Source: Lysobacterales bacterium (GTDB taxonomy: Bacteria > Pseudomonadota > Gammaproteobacteria > Xanthomonadales > Xanthomonadaceae). Taken from it: 34,765 nucleotides of DNA. The stretch spans positions 1 through 34,765 of the forward strand of contig JAFLEB010000012.1 in assembly GCA_017302075.1 (NCBI GenBank), written 5' to 3'. This document shows, one piece after another, positions 17,423-26,157 of this stretch. Numbering within the stretch: the stretch's first letter is position 1; each line of letters opens with the position of its first letter. The notes under the pieces were generated by a model, which saw nothing but the letters and a program-made list of their open reading frames with translations, was not told the origin of the DNA and searched no databases. Made by a program: the position numbers and the translations under genes.

Positions 17423-17451
17423 ACGAACGGCGCCCCGTGGGCGCCGTTCGT
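17423..17451 (-). terminator. Hairpin downstream of the YXX-rich secreted protein gene
   Basis: A perfect 12-bp stem, CGAACGGCGCCC (17424-17435) with GGGCGCCGTTCG (17439-17450), plus one more A-T pair, closes a three-base loop CGT. It lies 22 bases past the stop of the gene ending at 17473. No T run follows on either strand, so it is terminator-like rather than a proven intrinsic terminator. Confidence 0.5.
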
Positions 17452-17472
17452 CGTGCCGCGGCATGGCGGAAC

Positions 17473-17913
17473 TCAGCGGCGGTCGCGCCAGCGGCGACCA
17501 TCCCAGTCGCGGTCGCCATCTCGGTCATGGCGCGGGTCGTAGTACACCGCGGTGCACTTGCCGTTGTGGTTGCACTTCACCCGCTGCGGACCGGTCACGG
17601 GATTGCCGCGGTTGCGGTAATGGCCATAGGCGTTGCCGTACGGCGGACCCGCGCGATAGGACGCGCGCGGCACGTAGCGGTAGTAGACCGGGCGGCCGTA
17701 GCGGTCGCGCTGCATCACCAGTCGGTCGCCGTATCCGTAGTTGCCGTAGCGGTAGTACGGCACGCCGCCACGCAAGGCCACGTCGGCGACGTCGACCAGC
17801 ACGCGGACCAGGGCGTCGGACTGCGCCTGCGCCGGAGCCGGCACGGCGATCGCCGCAGCGCCAAGGCTGGCGGCCAGAACGGCGGGGGCAAGGAATCGGG
17901 TCGTCAGGCTCAT
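17473..17913 (-). CDS. Secreted tyrosine/arginine-rich protein of unknown function
   Basis: The 146-residue product has a signal peptide (VLAASLGAAAIAVPAPAQAQ, cut near residue 31). The mature protein is rich in Tyr, Gly and Arg: VPYYRYGNYGYGDRL, RPVYYRYVPRASYRAG and a C-terminal RDGDRDWDGRRWRDRR. A KCNHNGKC pair of cysteines may form a disulfide or bind metal. Such YxY/RGG-like exported proteins are common in xanthomonads without a known role. A ribosome site (GAGGAG) precedes the ATG. Function unknown; a periplasmic or surface location is likely. Confidence 0.72.
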   Translation of the reverse strand: MSLTTRFLAPAVLAASLGAAAIAVPAPAQAQSDALVRVLVDVADVALRGGVPYYRYGNYGYGDRLVMQRDRYGRPVYYRYVPRASYRAGPPYGNAYGHYRNRGNPVTGPQRVKCNHNGKCTAVYYDPRHDRDGDRDWDGRRWRDRR

Positions 17914-18020
17914 GGAGGTCTCCTCGGTCCGCACCATGCGGACGCAGGGACACCTTCGCGCGGCTGCCATGAACATGTTTTTAATCCAGCCCCACTGCGG
18001 CGCTAGCCAAGGGGCGGCAT

Positions 18021-18761
18021 TCAGCGAAGTGAGTTCTGCGCCTGCAGTTCGTGGATCGCCGCGGGAAGCAGCGCCAGTCGCGCGATCGTGCGCATGCGTT
18101 CGATCCCTTCGCCGAGCGGCGCCTCCGCCTCGTGCGCCCAGGTGGTGTGGTACGGCACGTGCACGCCCCAACCGCCCAGCGCCAGCACCGGCGCGATGTC
18201 CGAGCGCAGCGAATTGCCGACCATCAGGAAGCGCCCGGCGTCGATGCCGAATTCCTCGAACAGGCGCGCGTAGGTGGCGGGGTCCTTTTCACTGACGATC
18301 TCGATCCGCCGGAACAGGTCGGAGAGGCCGGAATCGCGCACCTTCGCTTCCTGGTGGAACAGGTCGCCCTTGGTGATCAGCACCACCGGGTGCGTGGACG
18401 CGACCTCGGCCACCGCCTCGCGCACGCCGGGCAGCAACTCGACCGGGTGCTGCAGGAGGTCCTTGCCGAGGACGACGATGCGATGCAGGTCACCGGCGCT
18501 GATGCGTGCGCCGGTGATCTCCACCGCGGCCTCGATCATGGACAGCACCATGCCCTTCACGCCGTAGCCGAACAGCGCGATGTTGCGTTTCTCGACCGCG
18601 TACAGGCGCCCGCCCAGGTCGCCGAGGTCGACATAGCCGGCCACGATCTCCTCGAACCGCGCCTGCGCCTCGTCGAAGTAGTCCTGGCTGCGCCAGAGGG
18701 TGTCGTCGGCATCGAAGCCGACCAGCGCGATGTCCGCGCCGCGAAGGGTCTGTGGCTGCAT
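18021..18761 (-). CDS. HAD-superfamily hydrolase
   Basis: The 246-residue protein shows the HAD motifs: FDADDTLW (16-23) with nucleophile Asp17 and acid Asp19, VVLITKGD with the motif II Thr, a lysine in EIVSEKDPATY, and motif IV GNSLRSDIAPVLALGG. The long helical cap (residues 25-95) fits phosphatases of the small-metabolite group. It is soluble and cytosolic, with no signal peptide. The substrate cannot be told from sequence. A terminator-like hairpin separates it from the EF-hand gene upstream. Confidence 0.85.
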   Translation of the reverse strand: MQPQTLRGADIALVGFDADDTLWRSQDYFDEAQARFEEIVAGYVDLGDLGGRLYAVEKRNIALFGYGVKGMVLSMIEAAVEITGARISAGDLHRIVVLGKDLLQHPVELLPGVREAVAEVASTHPVVLITKGDLFHQEAKVRDSGLSDLFRRIEIVSEKDPATYARLFEEFGIDAGRFLMVGNSLRSDIAPVLALGGWGVHVPYHTTWAHEAEAPLGEGIERMRTIARLALLPAAIHELQAQNSLR

Positions 18762-18783
18762 GGCGCCAGTGTAAACGGGCAAG

Positions 18784-18811
18784 ACGAAGGGCGACTCGCG
18801 CCGCCCTTCGT
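18784..18811 (-). terminator. Hairpin between the EF-hand and HAD hydrolase genes
   Basis: ACGAAGGGCG (18784-18793) pairs perfectly with CGCCCTTCGT (18802-18811) around an eight-base loop. It lies 53 bases past the stop of the EF-hand gene (minus strand). Only a weak T-containing stretch (CTTGCCCGTTT) follows, so Rho-independent termination is possible but not certain. Confidence 0.45.
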
Positions 18812-18863
18812 GCCATGCCACAACGGTTGGCGCGTCCCTGCGCCGTGTTCTCTCGAATCGCGA

Positions 18864-19190
18864 TCAGCCGCCTGCAGCGGGCTTCGCCTTGCCGTTTCCG
18901 TTGGCCGCAAGCCAGGCCTTGTACTCGTCCTGGCTGAGCTCGCCGTTGGCGTCTGCATCCGCCGCCGGGAAGACCTTGGCCAGACTCTCCATGCGCGCGG
19001 CCTCGCCGGCGTCCAGGGTGCCGTTGCCGTTCGCGTCCAGCGCGCTCCACGACATCGGCGCGGCCGGTGGCGCTGGGGTCGCGGGCGGCGCCGGGGCGGG
19101 CTTGGGCGGCATCGGGTCCTGCGCCTGCACCGTCGCCGCGGCCATCGCCAGGATGGCCGACAGCGCGGCCATGAGCATCGTCTTCTGCAT
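18864..19190 (-). CDS. Secreted EF-hand calcium-binding protein
   Basis: The 108-residue product has a signal peptide (MLMAALSAILAMAAATVQAQ). A proline/alanine linker follows, then two EF-hand loops: DANGNGTLDAGE (52-63) and DADANGELSQDE (78-89). Both have acidic or Asn residues in the coordinating positions and Glu at position 12, so both should bind Ca2+ in the periplasm. A ribosome site (GAGGTGA) precedes the ATG. The promoter region contains GGTTAAGG and GGTTCAGG elements (see findings), which recall the repeats before the phoPQ operon. The role is probably calcium binding or sensing; the partner is unknown. Confidence 0.85.
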   Translation of the reverse strand: MQKTMLMAALSAILAMAAATVQAQDPMPPKPAPAPPATPAPPAAPMSWSALDANGNGTLDAGEAARMESLAKVFPAADADANGELSQDEYKAWLAANGNGKAKPAAGG

Positions 19191-19428
19191 GTGTCACCTC
19201 GTGCGTTCTGCGGGGGATCAAAACGTGCGTCGCACCCGGGTCCGCTGACAGGTCCGGCACCGGATGCGCCACCCACCTTACGGACGCGCTCTGAACATGC
19301 CTTGCCGCGCAGCCTGAACCGCAACATCGCCTTAACCACCCAACCACGGATCCGTGCAAGGCGGGCGGCGCCCACGTTGAGCGCCCGCACGGCGCGCGGC
19401 ATGATGCGCGCTTTGCCGAGGACCGCCC

Positions 19429-19947
19429 GTGGCCGACTGGATCCAGCGCATCCGCGACATCCCGGACTTCCCGAAGCCGGGGATCGTGTTCAAGGACATC
19501 ATGCCGATGCTGGCCGATCCGCTCGCGAACGCGGCGGCGATTGATGCACTCGCCGCACCGTGGCGCGACACCGCGATCGACGCGGTGATGGCGATCGAGG
19601 CGCGCGGCTTCCTGCTCGGCGCGCCGCTGGCGCGCGAACTCGGCACCGGGCTGGTGGCGGTCCGCAAGCCGGGCAAGTTGCCGGGCCGGGTGATCGAGCA
19701 ACGCTATGCGCTGGAATACGGCGAGGATGCGTTGCAGGTGCAGGCGGATGCCCTGTCACCGGGCGCGCACGTGTTGCTCGTCGACGACGTGCTCGCGACC
19801 GGCGGCACGCTCGCCGCCGCACGCGGACTGGCGGATGCGCTGCAGGCCGACGTGGTCGGCGCCGCGGTGCTCATCGAGCTCGATTTCCTCGGCGGGCGCG
19901 CGCGCTGGTCCGGCGACGCGCCGTTGCGCGCCGCGTGGGTGCCCTGA
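19429..19947 (+). CDS. apt: Adenine phosphoribosyltransferase
   Basis: Apt salvages adenine by joining it to PRPP to form AMP in the cytoplasm. The 172-residue protein has the family start [19 protein letters not shown] and the PRPP-binding loop [13 protein letters not shown] (115-127). The start is GTG at 19429, which gives [11 protein letters not shown] as expected. A leucine/valine-rich strand IEARGFLLG (56-64) carries the adenine-recognition ARG-F. It is convergent with the secreted hydrolase gene, 33 bases apart, with no strong terminator in between. Confidence 0.96.
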   Translation: MADWIQRIRDIPDFPKPGIVFKDIMPMLADPLANAAAIDALAAPWRDTAIDAVMAIEARGFLLGAPLARELGTGLVAVRKPGKLPGRVIEQRYALEYGEDALQVQADALSPGAHVLLVDDVLATGGTLAAARGLADALQADVVGAAVLIELDFLGGRARWSGDAPLRAAWVP

Positions 19948-19980
19948 CCCCTGTACTGGCGGACGCCGGCGCGACGCGCC

Positions 19981-21003
19981 TCAGCGCCCCTGGTCGACCT
20001 TGCGCAGCCAGCCGAGCAGGCCCGCGAAATACGCCTGCTGATCGTCGTACATCGCCATGTGGCTGCCGTTGGGCAGGTACAGGTAATCGCCGCGCGGGAA
20101 CTTCCGGCTCATCATCTGCATGAACGTCGGATCCATGGTGTCGTGCTCCGCGCCGATCACCAGCGTGGGCACCGCGATCTTCTCCAGGTCGGCGGTGCGG
20201 TCCCACTCCAGCAGGATGCCGCTGGCGCCCATTTCGCTGGGCCCCTGCATCGGCACGTAGACCGCCTTGTTGGTCTTGGAGAATGCGCGCTGCACCGGCT
20301 CCGGCCACTGCGACGCAGGCATGCGCAGGACGTGCTGCTCGTAGTACGGCAGCAGCAGCTCCTCGTAGCGCGCGTCGGTGTACTTGCCCGCGGCCTCCAG
20401 CGCGAGGATCTCCTTCAGCGCCGCCGGGTCCATGCGCGGCATGAGTACATCGCGGGCGTAGCGGTTGTAGGCCGGGATGCTCGACATCATGTTCGAGACC
20501 ACCAGGCACTTGAGGTGCTGCGGGTACTTCAGCGCGTACTCGATGGCGAGGATGCCGCCCCAGGAGTGGCCCAGCACGCAGAAGTCCGCGGCATCCAGGC
20601 CCAGCGCCTGGCGCACCTGCTCGACTTCCTCGACGAAGCGGTCGACCGACAGCAACGGCGCCATGTCCTTGGGCTGGTCGCTGTAGGCCGAGCCCAATTG
20701 GTCGTAGTAGTAGTACTCCACGCCCGCCGCCGGCAGGAAGCTGTCGAACGCCTCGAAGTACTCGTGGGTGGCGCCCGGCCCGCCATGCAGCAACAGCAGC
20801 TTCAACGTCGGGTTGTTGCCGACCCGCTTGGTCCAGACCTTGAAGTCGCCCTGCGGGGTGTGGATCGGGATCATCCGCGCGCCGCCGGAGAACGCATCCG
20901 CGCGCCCGGTGTTGTCGTGGTAGGACCCCAGCGTCGGCGGATCGGCGGCGAACGCGCCCCCCGCCAGCAGCAAGCCCAGCACACCGCCCAAGATCGCGCG
21001 CAT
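19981..21003 (-). CDS. Secreted proline iminopeptidase-like alpha/beta hydrolase (S33)
   Basis: The 340-residue protein has a signal peptide ([17 protein letters not shown]). The alpha/beta hydrolase core has the oxyanion motif HGGPG (73-77), [10 protein letters not shown] (101-110) and the nucleophile elbow GHSWGG (145-150, Ser147). HGGPG plus GHSWGG and the cap region ([11 protein letters not shown]) are typical of proline iminopeptidases, which release N-terminal proline from peptides. The catalytic His is probably in NGSHMAMY near the C-terminus. Export suggests peptide breakdown outside the cytoplasm. Other S33 substrates such as amino-acid amides are possible. Confidence 0.85.
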   Translation of the reverse strand: MRAILGGVLGLLLAGGAFAADPPTLGSYHDNTGRADAFSGGARMIPIHTPQGDFKVWTKRVGNNPTLKLLLLHGGPGATHEYFEAFDSFLPAAGVEYYYYDQLGSAYSDQPKDMAPLLSVDRFVEEVEQVRQALGLDAADFCVLGHSWGGILAIEYALKYPQHLKCLVVSNMMSSIPAYNRYARDVLMPRMDPAALKEILALEAAGKYTDARYEELLLPYYEQHVLRMPASQWPEPVQRAFSKTNKAVYVPMQGPSEMGASGILLEWDRTADLEKIAVPTLVIGAEHDTMDPTFMQMMSRKFPRGDYLYLPNGSHMAMYDDQQAYFAGLLGWLRKVDQGR

Positions 21004-21122
21004 CGTCTTCCCCCGAGGTCAACCAGCCCGCACTTTACGCGGCCCGGGGCGCCACCGCGATCCCTTCACGGTCGCCCGCCGGCGGCGCGCTAGGCTGCGC
21101 GCTTTCCGGCCCGCCGACCACC

Positions 21123-21899
21123 ATGCTGCGCCCCGCCAAGCCCGACAACGAAGCCGAGCGCCTGCGCGCGCTGCAGCGTTACGACATCCTGGATTCCGCG
21201 CCGGAGGCCGCCTTCGACGACCTGGTCGCGATCGCCGCCGCGATCTGCGGGATGCCGATGGCGTCGGTGGCGCTGATCGACGCCGACCGCCAGTGGTTCA
21301 AGGCCCGGCTGGGCATCGAGGATCCGCAGACGCCGCGCGATGCCGCGTTCTGCGCGCATGCCATCCTGCAGCCGCACGAGACCATGGTGGTGCCGGACGC
21401 GCGCGCGGACGCGCGCTTCCGCGACAACCCGTACGTCACCGGCGCACCCGGCATCCGCTTCTACGCGGGCGCGCCGTTGCTCGATGCCGACGGATTGGCG
21501 GTCGGCACCCTCTGCGTCATGGATGGCGAACCGCGCACGCTGGAACCGCAACAGCAGGCGGCGCTGCAGGCGTTGTCGCGGCAGGTGTCGGCGTTGCTGG
21601 AACTGCGAAGGACGAGCCGCGCGCTGCGCCTGCAACTGCAGGAGCGTGCCTGGTACGAAGAACAGCTGGTGAAGTTCAGCGATGCGCTGGAACTGGCCAA
21701 CGCCGACCTCAACGAACAGGCCCGGCTGGACCCGCTGACCGGCCTGGCCAACCGGCGCGCACTGGTCGCGGCGCTGGAGCAGGCGTCGACGGCGGGTCGA
21801 CCTGCCTGCCTGGCGCTGCTCGACATCGACCACTTCAAGGCGATCAACGACACCCATGGCCATCCGGCGGGCGACGAGGTGCTGGTGCAGGCCGCCTGA
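21123..21899 (+). CDS. GAF-domain protein with a truncated GGDEF domain
   Basis: The 258-residue product has a GAF domain (about 25-160, with [19 protein letters not shown] and [19 protein letters not shown]), a helical linker, and the start of a diguanylate cyclase domain: [12 protein letters not shown] (203-214), [21 protein letters not shown] (234-254). It stops at LVQAA. About 100 residues that would hold the active-site GG(D/E)EF loop are missing. Neither other frame downstream continues the domain, and yjdM begins its 3' end 12 bases later on the opposite strand. The protein cannot make c-di-GMP as it stands; it may survive as a GAF ligand sensor or be a decaying gene. Confidence 0.85.
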   Translation: MLRPAKPDNEAERLRALQRYDILDSAPEAAFDDLVAIAAAICGMPMASVALIDADRQWFKARLGIEDPQTPRDAAFCAHAILQPHETMVVPDARADARFRDNPYVTGAPGIRFYAGAPLLDADGLAVGTLCVMDGEPRTLEPQQQAALQALSRQVSALLELRRTSRALRLQLQERAWYEEQLVKFSDALELANADLNEQARLDPLTGLANRRALVAALEQASTAGRPACLALLDIDHFKAINDTHGHPAGDEVLVQAA

Positions 21900-21911
21900 C
21901 CCCGCCCGGGC

Positions 21912-22250
21912 TCAGGCCTTCTTCACGAACTCCGACTTCAGGCCCATCTGGCCGATCCCGTCGACCTTGCAGTCGATGTCGTGGTCGCCCTCGACCAGGC
22001 GGATGTTGCGCACCTTGGTGCCCACCTTCACGACCAGCGACGAGCCCTTGAGCTTGAGGTCCTTGATCACGGTGACGGTGTCGCCGTCCTGCAGGACGTT
22101 GCCGACCGCATCGCGCACGACCTTCGCATCCTCCGCCGCCTCAGCCTGCCCAGGCGACCACTCGTACCCGCACTCCGGGCAGACCAGCAGCGCGCCGTCC
22201 TCGTAGGTGTAGGTGGACGCGCATTGCGGGCAGGGCGGCAAGGTGGACAT
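21912..22250 (-). CDS. yjdM: YjdM/PhnA-family zinc-ribbon protein
   Basis: The 112-residue protein closely follows the family. A zinc ribbon has Cys7, Cys10, Cys24 and Cys27 ([15 protein letters not shown]), then the SH3-like domain [40 protein letters not shown] and the end [10 protein letters not shown]. Despite the old name PhnA it is not a phosphonoacetate hydrolase by strong evidence; its cellular job is unclear. MSTLPPC at 22250 is the usual start; four codons upstream is another ATG. Its 3' end lies against the truncated GGDEF gene. Confidence 0.95.
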   Translation of the reverse strand: MSTLPPCPQCASTYTYEDGALLVCPECGYEWSPGQAEAAEDAKVVRDAVGNVLQDGDTVTVIKDLKLKGSSLVVKVGTKVRNIRLVEGDHDIDCKVDGIGQMGLKSEFVKKA

Positions 22251-22353
22251 GGGGGCAACCAAAAACGGGCGAAGCCGAGATTTTACGCCCCGCCACGCGT
22301 TGGCGCCCTGGAGGGGCCGGCGTCACCGCGAAACCGGCACCCGGCTCGCGTCG

Positions 22354-22647
22354 TCAGGTGTTCGGCGCCCCGCAGCCCTGCAGGTCGGCTACCGACGCCG
22401 CCTTCATCGCGCAATCGTAGTGACGCTTGGTCACCATCCCGGTATCCGCGCAGGTCTGGGAATCCTTGGCCAGCTGCTCCTCGCCGAGCACGCCCGCCGC
22501 ATCCATGCCATCGAGCTTGTAGGTGTATTCGTAATAGGCACGGCAATCCGCCGCGCTGAGCTCGCGCGAATCCGATCCTGCCGTGCCACCGCAGCCCGCC
22601 AGCACCAAGCCGCCAAGGACCACGCCCGCGAACCTATGCATCTTCAT
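22354..22647 (-). CDS. Small lipoprotein of unknown function
   Basis: The 97-residue product has a lipoprotein signal peptide with lipobox VLAGC (MKMHRFAGVVLGGLVLAGCG). The mature part has four further cysteines (ADCRAYYEY, TCADTG, YDCAMKA, LQGCGAPNT), likely two disulfide pairs, in a helical fold. A ribosome site (GGGGAGG) precedes the ATG. I do not recognise the family. It follows the lipocalin gene on the same strand after a hairpin. Confidence 0.75.
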   Translation of the reverse strand: MKMHRFAGVVLGGLVLAGCGGTAGSDSRELSAADCRAYYEYTYKLDGMDAAGVLGEEQLAKDSQTCADTGMVTKRHYDCAMKAASVADLQGCGAPNT

Positions 22648-22696
22648 ACCCGCCTCCCCGTATGCGGCTCGCTTCGCCGCCCGCGGAAGATAGACA

Positions 22697-22731
22697 CGCA
22701 GCGACGCAACCACAATCCGCGTGTCGCTGCG
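22697..22731 (-). terminator. Hairpin downstream of the lipocalin gene
   Basis: CGCAGCGAC (22697-22705) pairs perfectly with GTCGCTGCG (22723-22731), extended by a G-T and a G-C pair. On the minus strand the stem is followed by TGTCTATCTTCC, a moderately T-rich tail. It lies about 80 bases past the lipocalin stop, so it is a plausible terminator. Confidence 0.45.
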
Positions 22732-22810
22732 GGATGCGGATCGGGGACCAACGCATGCCAAGCGCGGACGAACGTCCACGTTTCGATCCAGCGGGTTCAG
22801 CCGAGCGTGT

Positions 22811-23353
22811 TCAGTCCAGCGTGCCCAACGGCAGCACCAGCTCGTCGACCGGGTAGCCGCGCTGCGCCGCGCGGGCCACGATCGCGTCGTACTTCGATCG
22901 CGCCATGGTCGGCGTCCGCGACAGGATCCACAGGTACTTGCGGCTCGGGCCGCCGACCACCGCCCACTGGTAATCCGGATCGAGGTCGACCACCCAGTAG
23001 TCCGCCCACACCATCGGCACCCAGGCCAGCCAGTCCGGCGCGAACCGCACTTCCAGCTGTCCTGGCTGACCGGGCACCGGGCGCGCCACGCCCTCCGACA
23101 CCATCCGCTTGCCCTGCTTGTCGTCGCAGGCGTTGCGGACGCCGATCCTGCCGTCGTCGCGGGGCGTGTAGGTCGCGGTGATGTTGGCCACGCAATTGCG
23201 CTGGAAGAACATCGGCACGTGCGCGATCTCGTGCCACTGCCCCGCATAGCGCTCCAGGTCGAGCGCGGGGACCGCGACATTGGGCAGGGTCGCATCCTGC
23301 GCCTGGGCGGTGGCGGCGGCGAACAACAGGGTGAACGGCAACAGGCGTTTCAT
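22811..23353 (-). CDS. blc: Bacterial lipocalin (Blc-like), periplasmic
   Basis: The 180-residue protein starts with a signal peptide (MKRLLPFTLLFAAATAQAQ) lacking a lipobox, so it should be a soluble periplasmic protein unlike E. coli Blc. The lipocalin signature is ERYAGQWHEIA, with G38-x-W40, and the family sequences NCVANITATYTPRDDG, DYWVVDLDPDYQWAVVGGPSRKYLWILSRTP follow in order. Blc binds lysophospholipids or fatty acids and is linked to envelope repair. It is 70 bases after the NAD(P)-binding gene and ahead of the small lipoprotein. Confidence 0.92.
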   Translation of the reverse strand: MKRLLPFTLLFAAATAQAQDATLPNVAVPALDLERYAGQWHEIAHVPMFFQRNCVANITATYTPRDDGRIGVRNACDDKQGKRMVSEGVARPVPGQPGQLEVRFAPDWLAWVPMVWADYWVVDLDPDYQWAVVGGPSRKYLWILSRTPTMARSKYDAIVARAAQRGYPVDELVLPLGTLD

Positions 23354-23423
23354 CGGATCGGCTTCGATGCGTGGGGTGGCGTAGCGTGACGCGCCGCGCG
23401 TGGCCGCCGGGTGAATGCCCGGA

Positions 23424-24056
23424 TCAGGCGAGCGCGGCGGCGTCGACGAGGCCCCGACCCGGGGTCGGGGCCAGCACGCCCGCGACCAGCGCATCGGCGA
23501 TGCGGGCCGCCCTGCTCGGGCGCCAACCGCGCGGCAGCAGCGGGCGCAACACGCGCGACACCGCCAGGGCCGCGCGTTCGCGCGGTCGACGCTCCTGCCG
23601 TTCGCCATCGATCAGGCCGGACCGGACCAGCACCAGCGACGGGAATCCCAGTGCGTCCAGCGCGGCTTCGAGCTCGCCCTTCACCCGGTTGTAGAAGACC
23701 CGGGAATCGGGGTCCGCACCCATCGCGGAATTCAAGGCGAACACGCGCGCGCCATGCAGGCGCGCTTGCCGGGCGACCTCCAACGGGTAGTCGAGGTCGA
23801 CGCGGCGGAACGCTTCGCGCGACCCGGCGTTGGCCATGGTCGTGCCGAGCGTGCACACCACCGCATCCACGTCCCACCAGGCGGCATCGGCCGGCAGGGC
23901 GTCGAAATCCACGACCGGATTGACCAGGCGCGGGTCCGCGAACGGCAATGGTGCGCGCGTCGGTGCCACCACCCGCGAGACTTGCGGGGCCGCCAGCAGC
24001 CGCGGCAATACCAGGCTGCCGACCAGGCCAGTCGCACCCACGTGCAGGATCTCCAT
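23424..24056 (-). CDS. NAD(P)-binding Rossmann protein (TIP30/HTATIP2-like)
   Basis: The 210-residue protein begins MEILHVGATGLVGSLVLPRL, with the nucleotide-binding GATGLVG at 7-13. It continues with VVCTLGTTMANAGSREAF, ALNSAMGADPDSRVFYNRVK (a Ser/Tyr/Lys arrangement) and LVRSGLIDG, which are the pattern of the TIP30-type atypical SDR family. The product is cytosolic and probably a reductase or redox-regulated scaffold; substrate unknown. It lies between the TPR protein and the lipocalin on the same strand with 70-base gaps. Confidence 0.87.
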   Translation of the reverse strand: MEILHVGATGLVGSLVLPRLLAAPQVSRVVAPTRAPLPFADPRLVNPVVDFDALPADAAWWDVDAVVCTLGTTMANAGSREAFRRVDLDYPLEVARQARLHGARVFALNSAMGADPDSRVFYNRVKGELEAALDALGFPSLVLVRSGLIDGERQERRPRERAALAVSRVLRPLLPRGWRPSRAARIADALVAGVLAPTPGRGLVDAAALA

Positions 24057-24127
24057 CACGCGCCTCGCCTCGAACCGGGGTGGCGATGATGCCATCGCCA
24101 CGCGTCCGGCCGGCGTCATGCGGACGG

Positions 24128-26041
24128 TCAGCGCGCGGTCGAGCCGCCCGGCGCCTCGTAGCCCCGGTAGCGTTCGGCCACGCCCGCATCGAGCGCCTGC
24201 GCCTTGTCCAGGTCGGCCTTGGCGCCGGCCTCGTCGCCGAGGGCGCGCTTGGCCAATCCCCGCACATGCCAGGAGGAGGCGATGCCGGGGTTCAATGCGA
24301 TCGACCTGTCGTCGTCGGCGATGGCCTCGCGGTGGCGGCCGCTGCGGTAGTGGATGTAGGCGCGTGAGTTGTAGGCATTCCAGCCTTCCGGATCCAGCGC
24401 GATCGCGCGGTCGCAATCCGTCCGCCCGGCGTCGAGCTCGCCCAGCATGGCGCGCACCCAGCAGCGCGCGTCATGGCCGATCGGGTTGGCCGGGGCCAGC
24501 GCGATCGCCCGCCCGTAGACCGCATCGGCGTCCCCGAAGCGCTGCAGCCCTTCCAAAGCGGCGCCGCGCGCCATCAGGCCGCGCAAGGCCTCGGGTTGCA
24601 GCCGCAGGACGGCATCCGCATCCAGCAGTGCCGCCGCATGGTCCTTCAGGCGCAGGTTCGAGACCGCGCGCGCGTGGTGCAGGTCGGCATCGCCCGGCCT
24701 CAGCTTGATGGCGTGGTCCAGGTCGGCTTTCGCCAGGCCCGGCTTCTCCTCGCGGAGACGGAATCCCGCACGCGCCGCCAGCCATTGCGCGCGCGCCTTG
24801 TCGGTGGTGGCGGGATCGTCGATCAAACGGGTGCAGGAAGCCACGCCGGCCATGATGTCGCCGCCAGCATCGGCGCAAGCCATGCCCTCGTGCTCGCGGG
24901 CGCTCAACGCGGGGTCGGTGGCCTGCGGGATCTCCGCCTTCCACTCATGCCCGTGGCCGCCTTCCAGCAGCTGCATCCGGCTGCGCTCGTAGTTCGCGCT
25001 CTGCCCGAACTTGGTGGTGCGTTCGTCCTCGTACATCTCGACCACGCCGGTGGCGCGATGGATCACCACGAAACCGCTGTCGACCACCGAGATGGTGTCC
25101 GGGAGCGCTTCCCGCTCGGCAGCGGTGATCTTGCGGTCGTAGAGCTTCTCCATCGTGGCGAGCAGGACGCCTGCGCCCTTCACCGGGTCGATCTCGACCG
25201 TCCACTCGCCGATCGCGTCCTCGGGGTCGTTCTCGGACACGTACATCCCGAACGTCATCTTGGCCGGGAAGTTGCCGACCTGCAGGGGATTCTCGATCTC
25301 GGTCGCAGACTCGTAGCTGGCGCCATCCTCCACGCCGCCGCCGGTGAAGAAGGCGTAGTACGACGGCTGCCGCGCGAGCAGGGTGCCCAGCACCTGCGGC
25401 GAGGTCGTCCTGGCGAGCAAGCCGTCCAGCCTTCCCGTCGCCTCCGTCAACGCCTTTTCGCGCTGGGCAGGCTCTGCTGAGGCCATCGCCTTCGCAATCT
25501 CCTCCCGCACCTGCGCCTCCATGACCGGACGCAGTGCATCACGCATCCGCCCGGCGATATCCTCGATGTCGACCAGCGCCTTGAAGCTGCCGTCGGGATC
25601 CAGCGCGACCTTGAGCGGCACCCCATCAAGCTGGCGCATCGCCTGCGCCACCTCGCGACCGGCGTCATCACCGCCTTCCACGTAGCGATGCACGCTCTCG
25701 GTGCCGACCCAATGCTGCAGCACGCCATCCTTGTCCACCGACAGGGTGCGGATCTCCGCCTTGCCGGTCGTCACCGCTTTCTCGCGCTTGCCCGGGCTGG
25801 TGTCGCTCTCGACATGCTCGGTGGCGTAGCGCAGGACCAGGCCGGGCTTCCACGGAATCGGCAGGCTGATGGTCTCGGCCTTCGCATCGGTCAGCGCAGC
25901 CGTCGAGGTGTTCGCGGCAGGCGCCGGCGATGCAGATTGCGGGGGAGCCGCGGTGGCGGTGGCGCTGAACGCGGCCAGCAGGCTGGCTTGCAGCAGCGCG
26001 CGCATGCGCCGCTCGCGCATGTGTCGGATCGAACGGGACAT
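24128..26041 (-). CDS. Secreted tetratricopeptide-repeat protein
   Basis: The 637-residue product has an N-terminal signal region (MRALLQASLLAAFSATATAA). A 340-residue N-terminal domain of unknown type follows (LPIPWKPGLVLRYATEHVES, FTGGGVEDGASYESATEIEN, EMYEDERTTKFGQ). The C-terminal part from about 430 has six TPR-like units with the A-D-AI-L-P pattern, e.g. ADLDHAIKLRP, DADAVLRLQP, YGRAIALAP, CDRAIALDP, DDRSIALNP. The ribosome site AGGAG decides the 26041 start. It is likely periplasmic and part of a protein complex. The N-terminal domain is not recognised. Confidence 0.8.
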   Translation of the reverse strand: MSRSIRHMRERRMRALLQASLLAAFSATATAAPPQSASPAPAANTSTAALTDAKAETISLPIPWKPGLVLRYATEHVESDTSPGKREKAVTTGKAEIRTLSVDKDGVLQHWVGTESVHRYVEGGDDAGREVAQAMRQLDGVPLKVALDPDGSFKALVDIEDIAGRMRDALRPVMEAQVREEIAKAMASAEPAQREKALTEATGRLDGLLARTTSPQVLGTLLARQPSYYAFFTGGGVEDGASYESATEIENPLQVGNFPAKMTFGMYVSENDPEDAIGEWTVEIDPVKGAGVLLATMEKLYDRKITAAEREALPDTISVVDSGFVVIHRATGVVEMYEDERTTKFGQSANYERSRMQLLEGGHGHEWKAEIPQATDPALSAREHEGMACADAGGDIMAGVASCTRLIDDPATTDKARAQWLAARAGFRLREEKPGLAKADLDHAIKLRPGDADLHHARAVSNLRLKDHAAALLDADAVLRLQPEALRGLMARGAALEGLQRFGDADAVYGRAIALAPANPIGHDARCWVRAMLGELDAGRTDCDRAIALDPEGWNAYNSRAYIHYRSGRHREAIADDDRSIALNPGIASSWHVRGLAKRALGDEAGAKADLDKAQALDAGVAERYRGYEAPGGSTAR

Positions 26042-26157
26042 CCTGGTCTCCTGGCGTGCATTCCCGGCCGCGATGCTACCGGGGCGCGCCCCACGGAACG
26101 AGTGTCAGGACTCCACTCTGCGCGTCCGCACCGACGTTCGCGTGAAACCGCGATCGT

